5,588 bases of DNA. Source: an uncultured Acetobacteraceae bacterium (GTDB lineage: Bacteria; Pseudomonadota; Alphaproteobacteria; Acetobacterales; Acetobacteraceae). Made by a program: the position numbers and the translations under genes. The notes below the pieces were generated by a model. The model did not search any database. It was not told where the DNA came from and saw only the letters and a program-made list of their open reading frames with translations. The stretch is from NCBI GenBank assembly GCA_937930165.1, contig CALGVL010000372.1, positions 1-5,588 on the forward strand. Direction: 5' to 3'. Shown piece by piece: positions 1 to 5,201 of the stretch (positions are counted from its first letter, which is position 1; every line of letters starts with the position of its first letter).

Positions 1-8
1 GAAGGCGA

Positions 9-37
9 TTGACGCGGCGCATCCGCGAGCGCATCTG
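9..37 (+). promoter_or_regulatory. Probable rnpB promoter
   Basis: A TTGACG hexamer at 9-14 matches the sigma-70 -35 consensus at five of six positions. A 17-nt spacer (15-31) leads to CATCTG at 32-37, a poor -10 that keeps only the central AT. Transcription would start about 6-7 nt later, at G44, which is the first base of the P1 helix of RNase P RNA. The geometry is what a stable-RNA promoter needs, and alphaproteobacterial promoters often keep TTGAC better than the -10. The weak -10 and the lack of sequence further upstream keep this tentative. Confidence 0.45.
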
Positions 38-43
38 CAAGCC

Positions 44-459
44 GCGCCAGGTGGCCGGACGGCCGCTGGTCCTGCCGCAAGGCAGGGCTGGAGGAAAGTC
101 CGGGCTCCACAGGAAGACGGTGCCGGCTAACGGCCGGCGGGGGCGACCCCAGGGAAAGTGCCACAGAGAGCAGACCGCCCGGACGCCGCAGGGCCTCCGG
201 GCAAGGGTGAAAGGGTGCGGTAAGGGCGCACCGCGCCCCCGGCAACGGGGGCGGCATGGCAAACCCCACCGGGAGCAAGGCCGAATAGGGGCGGCCGGCG
301 GCACCCGTCGCAAGACGGGTGGACGCGAGGGGCTTCCTGCCCTGCCGCCCGGGTTGGCCGCGCGAGGCGCGCCGTGAGGCGCGTCCCAGAGGAATGGCCG
401 TCCCATCCCCAGTTTTCAGGGGGTGGACAGAACCCGGCTTACAGGCCGCCTGGCGCACT
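44..459 (+). ncRNA. rnpB: RNase P RNA, bacterial class A (M1 RNA)
   Basis: This is the catalytic RNA of ribonuclease P, which with the protein RnpA removes 5' leaders from pre-tRNAs. The conserved core is unmistakable: GAGGAAAGTCCGGGCTCC at 91-108, AGAGCAGACCGCC at 167-179, AAGGGTGAAAGGGTGCGG at 203-220, GGAGCAAGGCCGAATAGGGG at 272-291, and ACAGAACCCGGCTTACAG at 427-444. Helices that can be paired by eye: P1 44-52/448-456 (nearly perfect, defining both ends); P2 57-64/396-403; P3 71-76/81-86 with a GCAA loop; the P12-region stem 177-183/196-202; a stem 213-218/226-231; a C/G stem 235-240/247-252; a hairpin 303-309/314-320 with a GCAA loop; and P18 366-373/378-385 with a GTGA loop. An extra hairpin at 403-410/419-426 fits P19. 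About 415 nt is normal for alphaproteobacteria. The mature ends are estimated from P1 and may be off by a few bases. Confidence 0.97.
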
Positions 460-719
460 CTATCCACAGGGTTATCCCCCGAAAGTCCAGATCGCCCAAG
501 AAACAGGCAGCGGCGGCCTATCGTCTACCGTCTTCTCACGGTCATGTTCTGCTTTCTTACTCATTTTTGGGCCTAAGGGCCTCTGCCGCCACAGAATTAC
601 ACCGGAAGCTTTGTGGCCCGGAACGGCTTTCTCCCTTGCTGTCCCATCTTCTCCCATGCTATCCCAGGCTATCCCGTGACGGACCCGGACGCTCGGGGGG
701 GCGAGCGGTTCGAAGCGGG
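460..719 (+). other. Intergenic regulatory region between rnpB and mraZ
   Basis: About 260 bases with no convincing gene; small open frames here lack homology-like features. The left part (460-480) carries two DnaA-box-like 9-mers. Bases 543-568 are unusually T-rich for this genome (CTTTCTT, CATTTTT), giving a local AT-rich stretch that suits a promoter upstream of mraZ. I could not pick a -35/-10 pair with confidence. CAGAAT at 592-597 resembles a -10 but has no -35 at the right distance. The right part holds the periodic MraZ-type operator at 631-676. I see no clear Rho-independent terminator for rnpB, so some read-through from rnpB into the dcw operon is possible. Confidence 0.6.
631..676 (-). 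promoter_or_regulatory. MraZ operator: five 10-bp-period TGGGN-type repeats
   Basis: TCCC occurs at 632-635, 642-645, 652-655, 662-665 and 672-675, an exact 10-bp spacing over five units. Read on the minus strand, the units are CGGGA, TGGGA, TGGGA, TGGGA and AGGGA, each followed by five variable bases. Known MraZ binding sites are tandem TGGGN motifs separated by 5 nt, so both unit and spacing match. The site lies 44 nt upstream of the ATG at 720 and 143 nt upstream of the MraZ core at 819. Placement on the face of one helical turn fits a multimeric (ring-forming) MraZ binding its own promoter region. Autoregulation of the dcw operon is inferred from the family. Confidence 0.78.
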
Positions 720-1238
720 ATGGTCGGGCGAGCCGGCGGGGTCGGGGGGCCTCGCCGGCCGCTGCCTCGGGAGGCGGGGCAGAGTGCAGCCGAAGTCGGG
801 CGCAGGGGGGCGGGTTCCATTTTCGCGGGCACGCAAAGCGGGACCTTTGATGCGAAGAAGGCGCGGGTTTCCGTGCCAGCCCCGTTCCGTGCCGTCCTCG
901 CGCGCCTGAACGCGGAGGAGGTCGTCCTCCGCAAGTCCAGCCACTCCCCCTGCATCGAGGTCTGGCCCAAGCCCACCTTCGATGAGGAGGTCAACCGGCG
1001 CATCGCGGATCTCGACCCCTTCGATCCGTCCTACGAGAAGCTCTCGCGCAAGCTGGTGGCCCGCATCCACGTTCTGCGCCCGGACTCCGAGGGCCGCATG
1101 GTGCTGCCGAAGGAGCTGGTCGAGAAAGCGCAATTGGACGGCGAGATCGCCTATTCCGGCCGCATCCGCTTCTTCCAGATCTGGAACGCCGCGCGCCTCG
1201 CCGAGGCCGAGGCGGCCGACGAGGAGGATGAGGCATGA
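720..1238 (+). CDS. mraZ: MraZ, dcw cluster transcriptional regulator (start uncertain)
   Basis: MraZ is a DNA-binding protein made of two swapped-hairpin AbrB-like domains; it assembles into rings and controls the dcw promoter. The first domain is around residues 34-66 (IFAGTQSGTFDAKKARVSVP, then PFR). The second is around 118-155, with PDSEGRMVLP at 121-130 and an intact DxxxR (D122, R126). RxSSHSPCIEVWP at 71-83 is typical of alphaproteobacterial forms. The tail, residues 162-172, is acidic, and its GAG/GAT codons also form the GAGGAGG ribosome binding site of rsmH. ATG 720 is used because it is the only canonical in-frame start between the operator and the core; it gives 172 residues against about 150 in the family. 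Residues 1-33 look non-native: low complexity, and 7 of 9 glycine codons are GGG. Family alignment would begin at Ile34 (ATT 819), giving 139 residues. The first DxxxR motif reads DAKKAR, one residue longer than usual. The stop overlaps rsmH by 4 nt. Confidence 0.9.
   Translation: MVGRAGGVGGPRRPLPREAGQSAAEVGRRGAGSIFAGTQSGTFDAKKARVSVPAPFRAVLARLNAEEVVLRKSSHSPCIEVWPKPTFDEEVNRRIADLDPFDPSYEKLSRKLVARIHVLRPDSEGRMVLPKELVEKAQLDGEIAYSGRIRFFQIWNAARLAEAEAADEEDEA
769..774 (+). promoter_or_regulatory. Shine-Dalgarno-like GGGAGG, possible mraZ RBS
   Basis: GGGAGG sits 9 nt before a GTG codon at 784, a good ribosome-binding arrangement. That GTG is in a different frame from MraZ. It would join the MraZ frame only if the G6 run at 805-810 had one more G. 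A second purine-rich element, AGGGGGG at 804-810, lies 8 nt before the ATT at 819, which is in frame. The canonical ATG at 720 has no comparable element. These sites are recorded because they bear on which start is real. Confidence 0.3.
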
Positions 1239-2179
1239 GCGGCCATCTCCCCGTCATGCTGGCCGAGGTGCTGGCGACGCTGGCCCCCCGCGACGGCGCC
1301 ACCTATTGCGACGGCACCTTCGGCGGCGGCGGTTATGCCGGCGCCATTCTCGGGACCGCGCACTGCACCCTCTACGCCATCGACCGCGATCCGGAGGCGA
1401 TCGCCCGCGGCGCCGCCCTGGCCGCCCGCCACCCCGGCCGCCTGCACCTGATCGAGGGGCGCTTCGGTGACATGCTGCCGCTGCTTGAGGCGCGCGGCGT
1501 CAGCCGGCTGGACGGCGTGGTGCTCGATCTCGGCGTCTCCTCCTTCCAGCTCGACGAGCCGGAGCGCGGCTTCTCCTTCCGCGCCGACGGGCCGCTTGAC
1601 ATGCGCATGGAAAAGGCCGGGAGATCGGCGCAAGATCTGGTGAACTCCCTCACCGAGTCGGAACTCGCCGACATGCTGTTCGAGCTTGGAGAGGAGAGGC
1701 ATGCCCGCCGCATCGCCCGTGCCATCGTCGCGGCGCGGCGCGAGGCGCCGATCACGACCACCCACCGCCTCGCCGAGATCATCCGCGCCGTCACGCCGCG
1801 CGACCCCTCTGGCATCGACCGCGCCACCCGCAGCTTCCAGGCGCTGCGCCTCGCCGTGAACGACGAGCTGGGCGAGGTGGAGCGCGGCCTGGCCGCCGCC
1901 GCGCAATTGCTGGCGCCGGGCGGGCGGCTGGTGGTCGTCGCCTTCCACTCGCTCGAGGACCGGATCGTGAAGCGCTTCATGGCGCAGGCCGCGGGTCGCG
2001 CCGGCGGCGCCTCCCGCCACGATCCGGGCGCCCTCGCCCGCCCGGCGGAGGCTGCCGGCTTCCGTCTGCTGACACCCAAAGCCCTTCGGCCCGGCGAGGC
2101 CGAAACCGCCGCCAATCCGCGCGCCCGCTCCGCGAGGCTGCGCGCCATCGAACGCCTTGCCCTGCAGGACGCCGCATGA
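1235..2179 (+). CDS. rsmH: 16S rRNA (cytosine(1402)-N4)-methyltransferase RsmH
   Basis: RsmH (formerly MraW) uses S-adenosylmethionine to methylate N4 of C1402 in 16S rRNA, in the P site of the 30S subunit; it is cytoplasmic. The 314-residue product matches the usual length (313 in E. coli). Motifs in order: HLPVMLAEVL at 4-13; the SAM loop DGTFGGGGYA at 26-35; acidic DRD at 50-52; DLGVSSFQLD at 98-107; RGFSF at 111-115; DGPLDMRM at 118-125; RSFQALRLAVNDEL at 199-212; AFHSLEDRIVK at 236-246; and the C-terminal NPRARSARLRAIE at 294-306. Nothing conserved appears to be missing. The start is fixed by GAGGAGG at 1221-1227, 7 nt upstream, and by the ATGA overlap with mraZ; the stop overlaps ftsL in the same way. 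It has no direct role in division, but its place after mraZ is the standard dcw arrangement. Confidence 0.98.
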   Translation: MSGHLPVMLAEVLATLAPRDGATYCDGTFGGGGYAGAILGTAHCTLYAIDRDPEAIARGAALAARHPGRLHLIEGRFGDMLPLLEARGVSRLDGVVLDLGVSSFQLDEPERGFSFRADGPLDMRMEKAGRSAQDLVNSLTESELADMLFELGEERHARRIARAIVAARREAPITTTHRLAEIIRAVTPRDPSGIDRATRSFQALRLAVNDELGEVERGLAAAAQLLAPGGRLVVVAFHSLEDRIVKRFMAQAAGRAGGASRHDPGALARPAEAAGFRLLTPKALRPGEAETAANPRARSARLRAIERLALQDAA

Positions 2180-3126
2180 TCCGCCCGCTCACTCTCGTCA
2201 CCCTCTTCGCGGCCGCCGGTGCGGGGCTGCATGTCTACAACAGCAAGCACGAGGTCGCGCTGCTCGACCGCGAGCTGCGCAGCATCGCCAAATCCATCGA
2301 GGAGGCGGAGACCCGCACCCAGGCGCTGCAGGCCGAATGGGCCTGGCTGACCGAGCAGGAACGCCTGCGCGGCCTGGCGCAGCGCTATCTGGCGCTGGAG
2401 CCGATGCAGCCCTCGCAATTCCTCCGCATGGCGGAGGCCGAGCGGCGCCTGCCGCCGGTAACCGCCTATGACGGCCCCACCGCACTCTTCGCGGCGCGGG
2501 AGCCGGCGGCGCCGCCTGGCACCACGGTGATCTCCCTGCTCGATCCGAAGCCGGCCACGCCGCAGGCGCCGGTGGCCGTCGCGCAGAGTGAGCCCGTGCC
2601 CGCCGCCGTCCCGGCTCCGCCGCCGGCACCGCCTCCTGCCCCGGTGGTTGCCGAGGCGCGGTCCGCCGCGCCTGCCCCTGCCGCGCCGGCCGTCGTGGCG
2701 GCGGCTTCCGTGCCCGCGCCGCCGACGGCGCAGGCGCCGGCCCAGCCGCCAGCCGCGCGCGCCGCCGCCCAGCCACGCCCTGCCGCACCGCGCCCTGCCG
2801 CACCGCGCCCGGCAGAGCCGCGCGCGGCCTTCGCCGAGATCGCGCGCCCTGTGCCGCCGCCCCGCCCGGCACCGCATTCGGCGCCGCGTCCGGGCACCGT
2901 GGTCGCCTCCCTGCCGGCCGTCGCCGCGCCCGTCGCGCCGCCGGTGCGCCCGGCCGTGACTCGCATCGCCACTGCCTCCGCCCAGCCGCGGGCGACGGAG
3001 GCCGTGGTTCCGCTCGGTTCCGCGCTCGGTTCTGCCCTGGGCGGTGGGCGCCCGCTGCTGCCGCCGCCGGTCGCCTTCGCCCCGTCGGCCAATGCCGCCA
3101 CCCTGGGCAATTCCGGATTGCGATGA
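2176..3126 (+). CDS. ftsL: Cell division protein FtsL with long Pro/Ala-rich C-terminal extension
   Basis: FtsL is a small bitopic inner-membrane protein that joins FtsB and FtsQ and helps activate FtsWI septal peptidoglycan synthesis. A membrane segment spans about residues 4-21, after a very short cytoplasmic end. A heptad-like coiled coil follows at about 24-62, then the FtsL signature LTEQERLRGLAQRYLALEP (58-76) and QPSQF (78-82). Position between rsmH and ftsI supports the call. The oddity is size: 316 residues against roughly 100-140 for typical FtsL. Residues from about 105 to 316 are almost all Pro, Ala, Val and Arg (for example PAPPPAPPPAP at 146-156 and PRPAAPRPAAPRPAEPR at 200-216) and should be disordered and periplasmic. 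The end (281-316) is richer in Gly, Ser and Asn. The frame is uninterrupted, so this is a real extension rather than a frameshift. AGGA at 2166-2169 is the likely ribosome binding site; both ends overlap neighbours by ATGA. Confidence 0.93.
   Translation: MIRPLTLVTLFAAAGAGLHVYNSKHEVALLDRELRSIAKSIEEAETRTQALQAEWAWLTEQERLRGLAQRYLALEPMQPSQFLRMAEAERRLPPVTAYDGPTALFAAREPAAPPGTTVISLLDPKPATPQAPVAVAQSEPVPAAVPAPPPAPPPAPVVAEARSAAPAPAAPAVVAAASVPAPPTAQAPAQPPAARAAAQPRPAAPRPAAPRPAEPRAAFAEIARPVPPPRPAPHSAPRPGTVVASLPAVAAPVAPPVRPAVTRIATASAQPRATEAVVPLGSALGSALGGGRPLLPPPVAFAPSANAATLGNSGLR
2776..2820 (+). repeat. 15-bp tandem repeat inside ftsL
   Basis: The unit CGCCCTGCCGCACCG occurs twice without mismatch at 2776-2790 and 2791-2805, with a diverged third copy at 2806-2820. 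It is in frame (15 bp = 5 codons) and encodes the repeated PRPAA/PRPAE stretch of the FtsL tail. In-frame slippage of such a unit changes tail length without breaking the gene. Confidence 0.85.
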
Positions 3127-5201
3127 TCCAGGACCCGGATTTCGAGGAGCTGCGCCCGCCGCCCTCTCCCAACGCATTGCCAGCCCGCCGGCACCTGGCC
3201 CCGGCCCCTGCCTCCCCGGCGCGGACCCTGGTTCGCATCGCCGCGCCCGAGCTCGCCCGCCGGGCGCAGCTTGAGAAGACGCGCGGCCGGCTGGTGGTCG
3301 CCGCCTGCGGCTTCGCCCTGCTGTTCGGCGCGGTCGGCCTCAAGCTCTCCCTCGCCACCATCATCGATCCGGCAACGCCGAAGCTGCGCGCTGCGCCGCG
3401 GGTCCCCACCGGCACGCCGATCGTCGAGCGCGCCCCCATCCTCGACCGCAATGGCGAGGTGCTGGCGCTGTCGCTGCAGGTCTCGGAACTCTACGCCAAT
3501 CCGGAGGAGATCAATGATCCGGTGGCCACGGCGGACCGGCTGCTCACCGTCCTGCCCAACCTGGACCGGGAGCGCCTGATCGCCCGCCTGACGAAGCGCA
3601 CCGTGCCGGGCACGGAGCGGCCGGTGGAATTCGCCTATATCGCCCGCAACCTGTCGCCGCGGCAGCAGCAGGCGGTGAACGATCTCGGCCTGCCCGGCCT
3701 GCACTTCCAGCCGGCCGAGCGCCGGTTCTATCCGCAGGGCAGTGCCGCGGCGCATGTGCTCGGCTCGGTGGATGTGGACGGGCACGGTGTGGCCGGAGTG
3801 GAGCGCAGCTTCGACGAGCGGCTGCGCAGCAACCCCGAGCCGCTGCGCCTCTCCATCGATGTCCGCGTCCAGGTGGCGCTGCGCGAGGCGGTGCAGAAGG
3901 CGATCAACGACTTCAACGGCATCGGCGGCGCCGGTGTCGTCATGGACGTCAACACGGCCGAAATCCTGGCCATGGTCAGCCTGCCGGACTACGACCTCTC
4001 CGACCCGGCCAGCCTGCAGCGCAGACCTGACGAGCAGGTACGCCCCGGCCAGAATCCGCATTTCAACCGGGCCACGGTCGGGCTGTACGAGCCGGGCTCC
4101 ACCTTCAAGCTGCTGACCGCGGCCATGGCGCTCGACAGCGGCGCGGCGAATATCTGGAGCAGCTTCGACGCCTCCCGCCCGATCCGCTACGGCCGCTTCA
4201 CCATCAGCGACTACAAGGGCAAGAACCGCGTCCTGATGCTGCCGGAGGTGCTGGCCTACTCCTCCAACCTCGGCGCGGCGCATATGGCGATGCTGGTCGG
4301 GCCGCAGCGGCACCGGGAATTCATGGCCCGCATGGGCATGCTGCAGCGGCTGCAGGTGGAACTGCCGGAGCGGGCGCGGCCGCTGTCGCCTGGCCCGCAG
4401 CACTGGCGCGACATCAACACCATGACCATCGCCTTCGGCCATGGCATCTCGGTGACGCCGCTGCATGTCATCACCGGCGTCTCTGCCCTGGCCAATGGCG
4501 GCATCCTGCGCCAGCCGACCCTGCTGGCCCAGCCCCCAGGGACGGAGCGCGAGGGAGTGCGGGTGATCTCGGAGCGCACCTCCGAGACCATGCGCAGGCT
4601 CATGCGCCTGGTGGTCACGGACGGGTCCGGCAAGGGCGCCGACGTGCCGGGCTATTTCGTCGGCGGCAAGACCGGCACGGCGCAGAAGACCGGGCCGCGC
4701 GGCGGCTATCTGCAGGACAAGCGCATCGCCGCCTTCGTCGGCGCCTTCCCGCTGAATGCGCCGCGCTACTCGCTCTATGTGATGGTGGACGAGCCGAAGC
4801 CGAATGCGCAGAGCCATGGCTACGCCACCGCCGGCTGGGTGGCGGCGCCGGCCGCGGGGAATGTGATCCGCCGCATCGCCCCCGTGCTTGGCCTGGTGCC
4901 GGAGACGGACCGCATCCCGCAGATCCAGCAGGCCATTGCCATCCCGCTGCAGCCCAGCCGGCCGCCGCGCGCCGCGGCCTCGCCGACGGGCGGCGGCCGG
5001 CCGGCGGCGCCGCGTGCCCCGGCACCCGCCGCCACCTCCCCGGCGCCGGCAAGGGGTACACCGCGGGCGCAGCCCCTGCCGGTCCCGGCCCCCGCGGTGC
5101 AGCCGCCGCTGCTCCGCCGCACCGATGCGACCTCCGCGCCGGGGCCGCTCCTCGTCGCGGCGCCACCTGCATCGCGGGAGGCAACGCATGCAACTCGATG
5201 A
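3123..5201 (+). CDS. ftsI: Septal peptidoglycan transpeptidase FtsI (PBP3)
   Basis: FtsI is the class B penicillin-binding protein that cross-links septal peptidoglycan in the periplasm, working with the glycosyltransferase FtsW. The 692-residue product has a Pro/Arg-rich cytoplasmic N-terminus (1-56), one membrane anchor (about 57-78), and the pedestal start ERAPILDRNGEVLA (102-115), where the usual RG is RA. The dimerisation/pedestal region continues to about 240, including RRFYPQGSAAAHVLG (200-214). The transpeptidase domain spans about 241-600 with all three active-site motifs: STFK (S326 nucleophile, K329), SSN (380-382) and KTG (516-518, in GGKTGTAQ). It should therefore be active and a beta-lactam target. 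Residues about 608-692 form a basic Pro/Ala-rich tail absent from E. coli FtsI (588 residues). The start overlaps ftsL by ATGA with only a weak upstream purine stretch, so translation is probably coupled. The end overlaps murE by 14 nt. Confidence 0.98.
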   Translation: MIQDPDFEELRPPPSPNALPARRHLAPAPASPARTLVRIAAPELARRAQLEKTRGRLVVAACGFALLFGAVGLKLSLATIIDPATPKLRAAPRVPTGTPIVERAPILDRNGEVLALSLQVSELYANPEEINDPVATADRLLTVLPNLDRERLIARLTKRTVPGTERPVEFAYIARNLSPRQQQAVNDLGLPGLHFQPAERRFYPQGSAAAHVLGSVDVDGHGVAGVERSFDERLRSNPEPLRLSIDVRVQVALREAVQKAINDFNGIGGAGVVMDVNTAEILAMVSLPDYDLSDPASLQRRPDEQVRPGQNPHFNRATVGLYEPGSTFKLLTAAMALDSGAANIWSSFDASRPIRYGRFTISDYKGKNRVLMLPEVLAYSSNLGAAHMAMLVGPQRHREFMARMGMLQRLQVELPERARPLSPGPQHWRDINTMTIAFGHGISVTPLHVITGVSALANGGILRQPTLLAQPPGTEREGVRVISERTSETMRRLMRLVVTDGSGKGADVPGYFVGGKTGTAQKTGPRGGYLQDKRIAAFVGAFPLNAPRYSLYVMVDEPKPNAQSHGYATAGWVAAPAAGNVIRRIAPVLGLVPETDRIPQIQQAIAIPLQPSRPPRAAASPTGGGRPAAPRAPAPAATSPAPARGTPRAQPLPVPAPAVQPPLLRRTDATSAPGPLLVAAPPASREATHATR

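Noticed and set aside
1..43. Tail of an upstream protein gene ending at TGA 10-12 (…EGD)
   Set aside because: Only three codons are visible and the other frames are equally open, so nothing supports a gene.
9..377. 122-codon + strand open frame over the RNase P RNA
   Set aside because: It coincides with a fully structured, conserved rnpB, and its translation is Arg/Gly-rich without domain features.
527..568. Hairpin ACCGT-CTTCTC-ACGGT (527-542) followed by a T-rich stretch, as an rnpB terminator
   Set aside because: The stem is only 5 bp and the T-rich bases do not follow it directly, so it is too weak to call as an intrinsic terminator.
569..582. GGCC-TAAG-GGCC inverted repeat next to TTTTT
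   Set aside because: The stem is 4 bp plus a wobble and the T-run precedes it on the + strand, the wrong order for a terminator; there is no T-run on the minus strand either.
423..719. Starting MraZ at ATG 423 to give 271 residues
   Set aside because: That would place the start inside the 3' part of rnpB and translate through the operator. The added residues show no MraZ similarity and the family length is about 150.
2580..2990. Pro/Ala-rich region of ftsL as a frameshift or a separate gene
   Set aside because: The frame is continuous from the FtsL domain to the ATGA overlap with ftsI, and no internal start with a ribosome binding site is evident.
2466..5189. A 907-codon open frame on the minus strand, and a 601-codon one at 1372-3177
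   Set aside because: They lie opposite clear ftsL, ftsI and rsmH. Their translations are low-complexity Arg/Ala/Gly-rich, as expected when high GC3 removes stop codons from the antisense frame. No ribosome binding site or family motif is seen.
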